Shown one piece after another: positions 1 to 5,016 of a stretch of DNA of 5,016 bases. The notes beneath the pieces were generated by a model, which made no database searches, had not been told where the DNA came from, and saw only the letters and a list, made by a program, of their open reading frames with translations. This DNA is from Actinomycetes bacterium (GTDB lineage: Bacteria > Actinomycetota > Acidimicrobiia > Acidimicrobiales > Palsa-688). The stretch's first letter is position 1. Each line of letters starts with the position of its first letter. The DNA lies in contig JAKAZH010000150.1 in NCBI GenBank assembly GCA_021815935.1, forward strand, positions 1 through 5,016. Reading direction: 5' to 3'. The translations under genes were made by a program, and so were the position numbers.

Positions 1-1
1 T

Positions 2-40
2 CTCGAGGCGCTGCCCGATGTTAGCGGCGTGACCTCCTGA
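2..40 (+). CDS. Possible 3' end of an unidentified upstream gene
   Basis: One plus-strand frame open from the window edge reads LEALPDVSGVTS and stops at TGA (38-40). The composition looks like an ordinary protein C-terminus, and the stop sits shortly before the leader of the outer mobile element. Thirteen codons are too few to identify a family or to exclude chance in GC-rich DNA. If real, this would be the host gene, or a gene of the outer element, lying just upstream of the insertion. Confidence 0.3.
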   Translation, partial: LEALPDVSGVTS

Positions 41-152
41 CGACAGCTGTGGGTTGATTGGCGCCGTTCGTTGCGGACGCCGTCGGTCCGGCAGCCGGCT
101 TGAGGACGACGTGGGAGGAGCGGGAGCATCGCGTCTCGACACTGGACGCGAC

Positions 153-196
153 GCACCCCTCCCACCTCGATTCGACGCCGCGGCAGGGAGGGGTGC
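153..196 (+). repeat. Stem-loop with perfect 11-bp stem in the leader of the DUF6431-like gene
   Basis: GCACCCCTCCC (153-163) is exactly complementary to GGGAGGGGTGC (186-196), with a 22-nt loop between. The stem is almost all G:C and would be very stable in RNA. It ends 19 nt before the ATG at 216. No U-tract follows, so it is not a classical intrinsic terminator. It might limit read-through transcription or translation from outside the element, as leader hairpins do in some insertion sequences, or be a protein-binding dyad. The role is inferred; the pairing is seen directly. Confidence 0.6.
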
Positions 197-215
197 AGAA
201 GGGGCGGTTCGCCCG

Positions 216-812
216 ATGACGATCGTATGGCACTGTCCGATGACGGCGCACGACTACGCGGCGGCCGGCCGCAAGGTCGTGCTCGACCGCCCCGACTGCC
301 CGAGCTGCCAGAAGGCGATGTCGTTCCACGGCTTTTACTCCCGCCCGCTTCGCTTCGGCGGCGAGATTCTCCGCCTCGTCGTCCGGCGAGCACGTTGCCG
401 AGCCTGCCGGGTGACCCATGGCCTCGTCCCCGACTTCGTCGGGCGGCTCCGTCTCGACGCCGTCGAGGTGATCGGCGACGCGCTCGAGCAGATGCTCACC
501 GGCACAACAGGTGCTGTCGCCGCAGCAGGAGCGGACGTGCCCTACACGACCGCACGCGACTGGCGCCGGCGGTTCCTCGCTCGAGCGAAGACGCTCACGA
601 GCGGCTTCCTCGCCGCAGTTGTGGCCCTTGGCGACCTCGTCGGGGGCGTCCCAGTCGGTGACGCCAACGCGGTCCTGTTCGCGATCGGCGCGCTCGCGGC
701 GGCCGACCGCCGCCGCTCCGGCGCGACGGGGAGCCCCTGGCGCATCGCCAACCGCATCGTCGGCGGCGAGCTGCTGTCCGCCAACACCGATCCGCCATGG
801 ATTATCGCCTGA
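216..812 (+). CDS. DUF6431-like zinc-ribbon protein associated with IS481-like transposase
   Basis: This encodes 198 residues from ATG 216. That start was chosen because the protein-like region begins with MTIVWHCPMTAHDY; the open frame upstream reads as low-quality GC-rich sequence and covers the stem-loop. A purine-rich AAGGGG lies upstream at a rather long distance, so the ribosome site is weak. Two cysteine pairs, C28-x2-C31 (CPSC) and C61-x2-C64 (CRAC), with H68 close by, look like a zinc ribbon. Residues about 97-125 (including PYTTARDWRRRF) resemble a helix-turn-helix. I recall this layout from DUF6431 proteins, which sit beside DDE transposases in actinobacteria; that assignment is from memory. 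A DNA-binding accessory or regulatory role in transposition is inferred. No catalytic motif is visible. The gene ends 57 nt before the transposase start and is probably co-transcribed with it. Confidence 0.65.
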   Translation: MTIVWHCPMTAHDYAAAGRKVVLDRPDCPSCQKAMSFHGFYSRPLRFGGEILRLVVRRARCRACRVTHGLVPDFVGRLRLDAVEVIGDALEQMLTGTTGAVAAAGADVPYTTARDWRRRFLARAKTLTSGFLAAVVALGDLVGGVPVGDANAVLFAIGALAAADRRRSGATGSPWRIANRIVGGELLSANTDPPWIIA

Positions 813-869
813 GGGTCGTCTTTGATCACCTCGTCGCCAAAAGCTGGCGAGGACGGAGAGGACGAACCG

Positions 870-1549
870 ATGGATCACGACCCCACAGAGGCCGTCGCGT
901 TGCACCGCTACTCGGTGATCGCGCAGGCGGCCGGCGCGCACCTCAGCCAGGCCGAGCGTGGCCTGCTCGTGCGCGCGCTCAGCGCTCGGCCCTTTGTCGA
1001 TCCCGTTGGCGAGGAGCACACCTACTCCCGCTCCACGATCGACCGCTGGATCGCCGCCTATCGACGAGACGGCCTCTCCGGGTTGGCGCCGGTTCCCCGA
1101 TCCGACAAGGGCCGGGGGCGCGTGAGCCCCGAGCTCATGGCCGAGGCCGTGGCGCTCCGCCGGGCGGTGCCGACCCGCTCGGCCGCCCAGATCGCCGAGA
1201 TCATCCATCGCGCCCACGGCGTCGCTCTCTCGGAGCGGACCCTTCGCGAGCATCTGCGGCGCTCGGGCGTCTCCCGCCGGGAGCTCACCTCCTCACCGGC
1301 ACGAGCCTTCGGGCGCTTCGAGGCCGCCCGGCGCAACGAGATCTGGATCGGCGACGTCCTCGTCGGCCCCTTCGTCCCCCATCCCCGCAGGGCGGGCTCG
1401 AGGCGGGCCAAGCTCTTCGTCCTCGTGGACGACCACAGCCGCCTGCTCGTCGGGGCGCGATGGATGGAGGAGGAGAACACCCGGGCGGGCCAGGACGTGC
1501 TGCGCGCGGCGATCACCCGCCGCGGGGTTCCCGAGCACCTCTACGTCGA
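870..1549 (+). pseudogene. IS481-like DDE transposase, 5' part (interrupted)
   Basis: The start at ATG 870 (MDHDPTEAVA) is supported by GGAGAGG at 855-861, 8 nt upstream. Residues about 50-75 (STIDRWIAAYRRDGLSGL) and about 102-135 (AAQIAEIIHR, ERTLREHLRR) look like two helix-turn-helix segments for binding the element ends. The integrase-type catalytic core begins near residue 155: D162 in IWIGDV is the likely first catalytic Asp, followed by LFVLVDDHSR at 182-191. The reading frame is original up to V226 and the first two bases of codon 227, the second catalytic Asp. There the RIT element enters. By chance its first base completes GAT (Asp), and the frame then runs through the inverted repeat to TAA at 1629-1631. 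The predicted product is a 253-residue truncated protein with its DNA-binding part intact but no complete DDE triad. The assignment to IS481-like rather than another rve-domain family is by motif pattern only. Confidence 0.8.
1543..1549 (+). repeat. 7-bp direct repeat, left copy (ACGTCGA)
   Basis: ACGTCGA immediately precedes the left end of the RIT element and recurs at 4902-4908, just before the transposase gene resumes. Removing everything from 1550 through 4908 keeps one copy and restores the reading frame (Tyr-Val-Asp-Asn-Gly). For tyrosine recombinases such a repeat usually reflects a crossover segment shared by the element and its target, rather than a staggered-cut duplication. Confidence 0.75.
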
Positions 1550-1633
1550 TTATGCCGACCTCCGCGTTATGCCGACTCTTCCCGGGACTCCCAGGCTGAC
1601 AGGGGCGCTGGTCCTCAAATTGTCGGCATAATC
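1543..1633 (+). repeat. RIT left inverted repeat (IR-L, 91 bp)
   Basis: This is the exact reverse complement of 4793-4883, with no mismatch across 91 bp. The outermost 7 bp (ACGTCGA) overlap the target sequence, so 1550-1633 is the part certain to belong to the element. It holds TTATGCCGAC at 1550-1559 and 1567-1576 as direct copies 17 bp apart, and the complement GTCGGCATAA at 1622-1631, facing the others. Between them lies a short palindrome TCCCGGGA (1580-1587). The arrangement suggests several recombinase binding sites. The inner edge overlaps the ritC stop codon (1632-1634) by 2 nt. Confidence 0.95.
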
Positions 1634-2621
1634 ACAGGGCCTCGAGGAAGGCGAGCAGTGGGTCTGGGGGGCGATAGCGCCCAGGGGTGGTGTTGGGCTG
1701 TCGAACCCGTTCGATCGCCTGTTCCTTCATGGACATGTCGGCATGAAGGTAGATGTTGGAGGTCGACACCTGCTCATGGCCCAACCAAAGAGAAATGACC
1801 TCGACGGGCACCTGCGATCGAAGAAGTGACATTGCACAGGTATGGCGGAGCGTGTGGGCGGTCACATGCTTGGTATTGATCGACGGGCAGATCGCACTGG
1901 CTTGTGTTGCGTAGAGTCGGATCCGATGTTCGATGGCGTCCCGGCTCAGGTGTCTGCCTTTCGACGTCGGGAACAGCACATCAGACGGTGAGCCGCCGCG
2001 CTCGGCCAGCCAGATCTTCAAGACACTGATGGTCAAAGGGACCAATGGCGTCTGCCGATGCTTTCGGCCCTTCCCGAGGCACGACACGTGGGCGCCGGTT
2101 CCGAGGGTGATGTCTGCGCAATTCAGTGAGGCCAGCTCGGATATTCGCAAGCCTGTTTGCACAAAGAGCACAAGCATCGCGTGGTCTCGTCGGCCGGTCC
2201 AGGTGTCCCGGTTGCACGTGGCGATGAGGACGTCCACCTCCTCCTCGGTGAGGAAGGTAACCAGGTTGCGCTCGACCCGCTTAGGCGGGATCGCGAGCAC
2301 TCGTTGGATCGACGCCGCGTGCTCGGGGTGGTGCAGAGATGCCCATCCGAACAGCGAATGGACGGCGGCGAGTCGGTTGTTGCGCGTCGCGATGGCGTTT
2401 CCCCGGGCGTGCTCGAGGTGGTCCAAGAAGGAGGCGACGACGAGCGCGTCGAGGTCGCCGACATCGAGGTCACAAGGCCGCTTCCCCGTCTGCTCGGCGG
2501 CGAAGCCGAGGAGGAGTCGAAACGTGTCTCGGTAGCCGGCGATGGTGTGCGGGCTGGCCCGGCGCTGGCCGATAAGGCGCTCAGTGAAGAACGCTTGGAG
2601 GGTCGGAGCGAGCGCGGTCAT
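1632..2621 (-). CDS. ritC: RitC, third tyrosine recombinase of the RIT element
   Basis: This encodes 329 residues. The start at 2621 (MTALAPTLQAFF) was preferred over an upstream in-frame start because GGAGG (2628-2632) lies 6 nt before it and the ATG overlaps the ritB stop by 4 nt (ATGA, 2618-2621). An N-terminal core-binding (SAM-like) domain spans roughly residues 1-110. The catalytic domain follows with R159 (QTGLRISE), K184 (GKGRK), H256-x2-R259 (HTLRH), H282 (LGHEQ) and nucleophile Y291 (SNIYLH), spaced as in XerC/D and phage integrases. These enzymes cut and rejoin DNA through a 3'-phosphotyrosine link. A tail of about 38 residues after Y291 ends PPDPLLAFLEAL; it is proline-rich at first and then helical-looking, and may contact partner recombinases (inference). 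The stop codon touches the inner edge of IR-L, leaving essentially no spacer. No terminator is visible downstream. Confidence 0.93.
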   Translation of the reverse strand: MTALAPTLQAFFTERLIGQRRASPHTIAGYRDTFRLLLGFAAEQTGKRPCDLDVGDLDALVVASFLDHLEHARGNAIATRNNRLAAVHSLFGWASLHHPEHAASIQRVLAIPPKRVERNLVTFLTEEEVDVLIATCNRDTWTGRRDHAMLVLFVQTGLRISELASLNCADITLGTGAHVSCLGKGRKHRQTPLVPLTISVLKIWLAERGGSPSDVLFPTSKGRHLSRDAIEHRIRLYATQASAICPSINTKHVTAHTLRHTCAMSLLRSQVPVEVISLWLGHEQVSTSNIYLHADMSMKEQAIERVRQPNTTPGRYRPPDPLLAFLEAL

Positions 2622-3532
2622 TGTCCCCCTCCGAACCGTCCGTCGAGACGAATGGCCGCGAGCTCCATCAGCTCTGGCGACGCCTGCAGATACCAATAGG
2701 TGCCGGCAGGGTTCACGTGCCCGAGATAAGTCGACAACGCCGGAATCCCAGCGCCGACATCGATCCCGGCGCGGAGCCATTCGATGAGTGTCCGAACAGC
2801 AAACGTGTGCCTGAGGTCATGGATGCGCGGACGCACCGACTCGGTGCGTAGGCCGATCTGTGTGGTGAGCCGATTGAAAGCCGCTTGCACGCTTCCCGTC
2901 GCGAGCACGGTCGCCTTACTCGGGACGAAGAAGGCGCGTGATCCCTGCGAGAACTCTTCCCGCTGCACCGCGTAGGCCGCCAAGGCGGCGGTCGTGGTCT
3001 CATGGAGAGGCACGATCCGGGAGCGGCCGAACTTCCCGTCTCGGATCGTGACGACTCCCTCAACGAGATCTACGTCGCTCCGTTCCAAACCGACCGCCTC
3101 GCCGATCCTCATCCCCGTAGAGGCCAAGAAGCCAAAGAGCGTCTCGCAGGTCGCCGCCCACAGGGCGGGACGGAGCTGGCGGGAAGCCTCCATGAGCCGC
3201 CCGATGTCGGCGTTGGACCACAAGTAGGGGACCGGGCGTAGCTGGCGAGCCCCGAACACGTCGCGGGGCGGGATCTCGGTGACGGGATCAATCGTCTTCA
3301 GGTACATCGCGAAACCTCGCACGGCTCCGAGTCGATGTGCCCAGTGGATGGATTGGACGTCCTCAGGCAGCCGGGCCCATGCGATGGCCAACTCGGCTGT
3401 GACCGTGTCGGCGCCGGACGCCTCGAGGTAGGCGACGAACTGGTCAAGGAAACGGCCAGGAGTCTCGAGCTTGAAGCCCAATGACCGCCGAAGGCGAAGG
3501 TAGTCCTGCACGTGGATGGAGAGATTGGTCAT
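2618..3532 (-). CDS. ritB: RitB, second tyrosine recombinase of the RIT element
   Basis: This encodes 304 residues from ATG 3532, which overlaps the ritA stop (ATGA, 3529-3532). GGGAG at 3539-3543 lies 6 nt upstream, so the start is well supported. A short N-terminal core-binding domain (about residues 1-95, beginning SIHVQDYLRLRRSLGFK) precedes the catalytic domain. The catalytic set is complete: R142 (STGMRIGE), K167 (GKFGRS), H238-x2-R241 (HDLRH), H272 (YLGHVN) and Y281 (GTYWYLQ). Y281 rather than Y279 is taken as nucleophile because nine positions separate it from H272, as in XerD. The stretch at residues 251-265 (EWLRAGIDVGAGIPA) between the second Arg and H272 is longer than in typical Xer proteins. 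It is the shortest of the three. The gene is translationally coupled to both neighbours, implying that the proteins are made together and probably act as a mixed complex. Confidence 0.93.
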   Translation of the reverse strand: MTNLSIHVQDYLRLRRSLGFKLETPGRFLDQFVAYLEASGADTVTAELAIAWARLPEDVQSIHWAHRLGAVRGFAMYLKTIDPVTEIPPRDVFGARQLRPVPYLWSNADIGRLMEASRQLRPALWAATCETLFGFLASTGMRIGEAVGLERSDVDLVEGVVTIRDGKFGRSRIVPLHETTTAALAAYAVQREEFSQGSRAFFVPSKATVLATGSVQAAFNRLTTQIGLRTESVRPRIHDLRHTFAVRTLIEWLRAGIDVGAGIPALSTYLGHVNPAGTYWYLQASPELMELAAIRLDGRFGGGQ

Positions 3533-4743
3533 GCCACGCTCCCAGGCCAGGGCTGGGCAAGAGCTCGGAGCCCCTCGATGTCGACCCGGGCGTAGATCGA
3601 GGACGACGAGATGCCGCGGTGCCGGAGCGCCTGGGCAATCTCCGGCAATGGGACGCCGGCTCCGACCATCTCACAGGCCAGCGTGTGCCGGAGCCGGTGG
3701 GGCCCGATGGGCGGCAGGTTTGCGCGCTTGCAGGCACGTCGCACCGCGGTGGCGATCCCACCGCGTCCGAGCGGCCCGATTGGGGCAAGAAATCGCAGAA
3801 ACACCGCCCGATCAGTGGTCTTCGGGCGACCCCTCTGTAGATAGGCGGCGATCGCACCGCCCACGTCGCTGGGAAGCGGAAGCCGGTCTTCGCGGCGACC
3901 CTTGCCACGCACCACGATTTCGCCGGCCCGCCAGTCGATGTCGTCGAGGCTGAGGCCGGCGACCTCGCTGGAGCGAAGCCCGAGGCGAACCAGGATGAGC
4001 ACGATGGCATAGTCCCGGCGGCCTTTTGAACGGCGCTTGTCGCACGATCGAAGGAGCGCCTCGGCCGCGTTGCCGCCGATCCCCTTTGGCAGCGGCGAGT
4101 GTCGACGGCCGGTGAGCGACGGTGCCGCCGCCGACAGGTCAGTCGGCATCAACCCCTCGATGAAGCAGAATCGCAAGAACGAACGCAGTGCCACCACGAA
4201 CAACTGTGTGGCCCCCACCGACACTGAGGCAGATTCGCGCAATACAGCGTCGGTAACGTCCCTCGCACTCAAGCTGGCAACCTGGCCGGTAGGAGCGAAC
4301 CAGGTCAGGAAACGACGTGCCCGCAGCACGTAAGACTCGGTCGTCGACGGAACCAGTCCACGCTCATGAAGCAGATACGTCTTGAACGAGCCGATCATCA
4401 TGTCGCTGGGCGAATGTGGTCCTGCTTGTTCGCTCAGTCGCTTGATTCCTTGTCCGTCAAGGATCTCGAGCAGGGGGCTCAGTCCCTGCAGCGAACGGAC
4501 TCGATTCCCATAACGATCACGGTGCAGTTCGACATACTGCTGGAGCCGTTCGATCGTGAGATCCGACCCAGTCAGCCGGCCCTCCTCGAGCCATCGACTG
4601 AGATGTGCCAGCTGGCGCAGCTCATTGACGATCGATAACGGCGTGTAGCCGGACTGCTGCAGGCGCGACCTGTAGAGATCGGCGAAGGGCGCCAATGGCC
4701 CTCCGATGTTGACCTTCGTGACCTTGCTTTTGGGATTTGTCAT
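3529..4743 (-). CDS. ritA: RitA, first tyrosine recombinase of the RIT element
   Basis: This encodes 404 residues from ATG 4743 (MTNPKSKVTK). GGAGG at 4748-4752 precedes it closely; a TTG 14 codons upstream has no comparable ribosome site. The N-terminal part is long: about residues 12-105 form one helical segment (APFADLYRSRLQQSGYT) before a second core-binding domain at about 110-205. This extra domain explains why RitA is about 75-100 residues longer than RitB and RitC and might bind additional sites in the inverted repeat (inference). The catalytic residues are all present: R257 (LGLRSSE), K281 (GKGRRE), H349-x2-R352 (HRLRH), H375 (LRHRG) and Y384 (SSIYAR). It is the first gene of the operon; any promoter must lie in or next to IR-R, so occupancy of the end by recombinase could regulate expression. 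Confidence 0.93.
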   Translation of the reverse strand: MTNPKSKVTKVNIGGPLAPFADLYRSRLQQSGYTPLSIVNELRQLAHLSRWLEEGRLTGSDLTIERLQQYVELHRDRYGNRVRSLQGLSPLLEILDGQGIKRLSEQAGPHSPSDMMIGSFKTYLLHERGLVPSTTESYVLRARRFLTWFAPTGQVASLSARDVTDAVLRESASVSVGATQLFVVALRSFLRFCFIEGLMPTDLSAAAPSLTGRRHSPLPKGIGGNAAEALLRSCDKRRSKGRRDYAIVLILVRLGLRSSEVAGLSLDDIDWRAGEIVVRGKGRREDRLPLPSDVGGAIAAYLQRGRPKTTDRAVFLRFLAPIGPLGRGGIATAVRRACKRANLPPIGPHRLRHTLACEMVGAGVPLPEIAQALRHRGISSSSIYARVDIEGLRALAQPWPGSVA

Positions 4744-4747
4744 GACT

Positions 4748-4752
4748 CCTCC
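4748..4752 (-). promoter_or_regulatory. Ribosome binding site of ritA
   Basis: On the minus strand GGAGG is followed by AGTC and then ATG (4743-4741). The spacing is short (4 nt, or longer if pairing uses the preceding GGAGAC), but it is the only good site near the N-terminus and it decides the start in favour of 4743. Confidence 0.7.
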
Positions 4753-4792
4753 GTCTCCTGGATCGAAGAACAGAGGATGGGCCAATCCGCCG

Positions 4793-4883
4793 GATTATGC
4801 CGACAATTTGAGGACCAGCGCCCCTGTCAGCCTGGGAGTCCCGGGAAGAGTCGGCATAACGCGGAGGTCGGCATAATCGACGT
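4793..4883 (-). repeat. RIT right inverted repeat (IR-R, 91 bp)
   Basis: This is the perfect reverse complement of 1543-1633. It contains the 10-bp motif as TTATGCCGAC at 4795-4804 and as GTCGGCATAA at 4850-4859 and 4867-4876. The latter two are 17 bp apart, mirroring IR-L. Unlike IR-L, it does not abut the target gene: a further 25 bp separate the outermost motif (4876) from the flanking direct repeat (4902). Confidence 0.95.
4794..4799 (-). promoter_or_regulatory. Candidate -10 box for the ritABC operon inside IR-R
   Basis: Minus-strand CATAAT (5 of 6 to TATAAT) lies about 50 nt upstream of the ritA start and overlaps the innermost copy of the 10-bp repeat motif. No convincing -35 is present at 16-18 nt. 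If used, recombinase binding to that motif would repress transcription. It is weak evidence, offered because it is the best candidate in the only space where a promoter can be. Confidence 0.2.
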
Positions 4884-4892
4884 TGTGCCGAC
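4867..4892. other. Putative recombinase core site (two half-sites, 6-bp spacer) at the right end
   Basis: GTCGGCATAA (4867-4876), TCGACG (4877-4882) and TTGTGCCGAC (4883-4892) form an imperfect inverted repeat, 9 of 10 positions matching, around a 6-bp spacer. This is the usual geometry of a tyrosine recombinase crossover site. The segment 4868-4891 is exactly the reverse complement of the junction predicted when the two ends of the element are joined through CGTCGA (4894-4902 + spacer + 1550-1558). The arrangement is seen directly; use as a crossover site is inference. Confidence 0.5.
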
Positions 4893-4908
4893 ATCGGCAC
4901 AACGTCGA
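4877..4908. repeat. 32-bp palindrome at the right junction only
   Basis: The arms 4877-4891 and 4894-4908 are perfectly complementary (15 bp), with central CA at 4892-4893. Each arm combines the CGTCGA spacer sequence with a variant of the 10-bp repeat motif (TTGTGCCGA rather than TTATGCCGA). The distal arm ends in the ACGTCGA direct repeat. No equivalent exists at the left end. It may be a pair of inverted half-sites or could extrude as a hairpin when single stranded. Confidence 0.9.
4902..4908 (+). repeat. 7-bp direct repeat, right copy (ACGTCGA)
   Basis: This matches 1543-1549 exactly and borders the resumed transposase frame at 4909. A third, inverted copy (TCGACGT) is at 4877-4883. Confidence 0.75.
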
Positions 4909-5016
4909 CAACGGCGCCCCCTACAAGTCCTCCCAGCTCCAGCGCACCTGCGCGGTGCTCGGGGTCCACCTCGTGCACTCGAAGCCCTACGCACCGCAAG
5001 GTCGGGGCAAGCAGGA
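4909..5016 (+). pseudogene. IS481-like DDE transposase, 3' part (interrupted, runs off the window)
   Basis: C4909 completes the Asp codon split by the RIT insertion. The frame then continues NGAPYKSSQLQRTC, AVLGVHLVHSKPY and APQGRGKQ, with the last codon starting 'ga' at 5015. DNG followed by a KPYAP-x-GRGK-x-E pattern is the second half of the catalytic core of IS481-like and related integrase-fold transposases. The expected catalytic Glu would be codon 263, 35 residues after D227, giving a D-35-E spacing. There is no stop or frameshift in the visible part, so the gene looks intact apart from the insertion. It lacks its own start and should not be translated independently. Confidence 0.8.

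Larger units (their letters stand above)
1550..4901 (-). mobile_element. RIT element: three tyrosine recombinase genes between 91-bp inverted repeats
   Basis: This is an insertion of about 3.35 kb within a transposase gene. It contains only three overlapping tyrosine recombinase genes (ritA, ritB, ritC, minus strand) and terminal repeats, with no cargo. The right boundary is placed at 4901 so that ACGTCGA (1543-1549 and 4902-4908) forms the flanking direct repeat; the limits can slide by up to 7 bp. The trio layout, ATGA overlaps and long perfect terminal repeats match the known 'recombinase in trio' class. Tn554 was considered, but its three genes are not all tyrosine recombinases of this kind and it lacks long inverted ends. 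Intact genes and identical repeats suggest a recent and possibly active insertion. Confidence 0.9.
48..5016 (+). mobile_element. Outer IS481-like element (DUF6431-like gene plus DDE transposase), split by the RIT insertion
   Basis: A zinc-ribbon gene and a DDE transposase gene lie head to tail on the plus strand, 57 nt apart, as expected for an insertion-sequence-like unit. The left limit is a guess: position 48 begins TGTGGGTTGATTGGCGCC after the possible gene end at 40, and many IS ends start with TG. The right end lies beyond the window, so the matching terminal repeat cannot be checked. The transposase is interrupted by the RIT element, so this copy should be unable to move by its own enzyme. 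Confidence 0.4.

Noticed and set aside
813..869. Small hairpin (TCGCC and GGCGA around AAAAGCT) between the DUF6431-like gene and the transposase as a terminator
   Set aside because: The stem is only 5 bp, has no U-tract, and lies just before the transposase ribosome site. It is likely chance.
21..1253. Long minus-strand open frame of 410 codons opposite the DUF6431-like and transposase genes
   Set aside because: It is antisense to two recognisable genes, its composition is typical of a GC-rich shadow frame, and no domain is visible.
797..1798. Plus-strand 333-codon open frame crossing the left junction of the RIT element
   Set aside because: It is Arg/Pro/Gly-rich, overlaps the transposase in another frame and runs antisense into ritC. 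It is a shadow.
2622..2780. N-terminal extension of RitC by 53 codons
   Set aside because: It overlaps ritB in another frame, reads as Arg-rich shadow sequence, and the ATG at 2621 has a strong GGAGG site and an ATGA overlap.
4744..4785. Start of RitA at TTG 4785
   Set aside because: No properly spaced ribosome site precedes it, whereas ATG 4743 has GGAGG just upstream.
1543..4883. Tn554-type transposon or integron/attC array
   Set aside because: Tn554's three genes are not all tyrosine recombinases and it lacks long inverted ends. No integron integrase, cassette array or attC series is present, only one palindrome at one end.
4622..4999. A minus-strand open frame sharing a stretch of about 30 residues (RRLCRPPRYADSS onward) with the frame at 797-1798, as if a duplicated protein domain
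   Set aside because: The shared stretch is simply the translation of the two identical inverted repeats; it is not a protein family.
1..5016. CRISPR array, tRNA or rRNA genes
   Set aside because: No regularly spaced repeats, and no tRNA-like or rRNA-like stretches were seen on either strand.

Overview
The window shows a nested insertion in GC-rich DNA. An older transposable element carries a small zinc-ribbon (DUF6431-like) gene followed by an IS481-like DDE transposase gene. A second, intact element made of three consecutive tyrosine recombinase genes has inserted into that transposase gene. This inner element has the layout known as a 'recombinase in trio' (RIT) element. The base composition and the DUF6431/IS481-like pair suggest a high-GC actinobacterium, but this is a weak inference because nothing chromosomal is visible apart from a possible 13-codon gene tail at the left edge.

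Layout, left to right: positions 2-40 may be the 3' end of an unknown gene. A leader at 41-215 contains a possible outer-element end near 48 and a strong 11-bp stem-loop at 153-196. The DUF6431-like gene lies at 216-812. The 5' part of the transposase gene is at 870-1549, broken inside the codon for its second catalytic aspartate. The RIT element occupies about 1550-4901. The 3' part of the transposase resumes in frame at 4909 and runs off the window at 5016, where the expected catalytic Glu codon begins (only 'ga' is visible). Deleting 1550-4908 restores an uninterrupted DDE core with 35 residues between the second Asp and the expected Glu.

The RIT genes are on the minus strand in the order ritA (4743 to 3529), ritB (3532 to 2618), ritC (2621 to 1632). 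Each junction is a 4-nt ATGA stop/start overlap, and each gene has its own Shine-Dalgarno sequence, so they form one translationally coupled operon. All three proteins keep the full Arg, Lys, His-x-x-Arg, His, Tyr set, so all three look catalytically competent. The operon is bracketed by perfect 91-bp inverted repeats (1543-1633 and 4793-4883). Each repeat carries three copies of a 10-bp motif (TTATGCCGAC or its complement), probably recombinase binding sites.

The most interesting part is the right end. Outside the right inverted repeat lies a 32-bp near-perfect palindrome (4877-4908) not present at the left end. Its distal arm ends in ACGTCGA, the same 7 bp found at the left junction (1543-1549), giving flanking direct repeats. 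Joining the two ends through this 7-bp sequence predicts a circular-junction core of two half-sites around CGTCGA. An exact reverse complement of that core is already present inside the right end at 4868-4891. The element therefore seems to carry its own inverted copy of its predicted recombination site, which bears on how the three recombinases choose and join ends.
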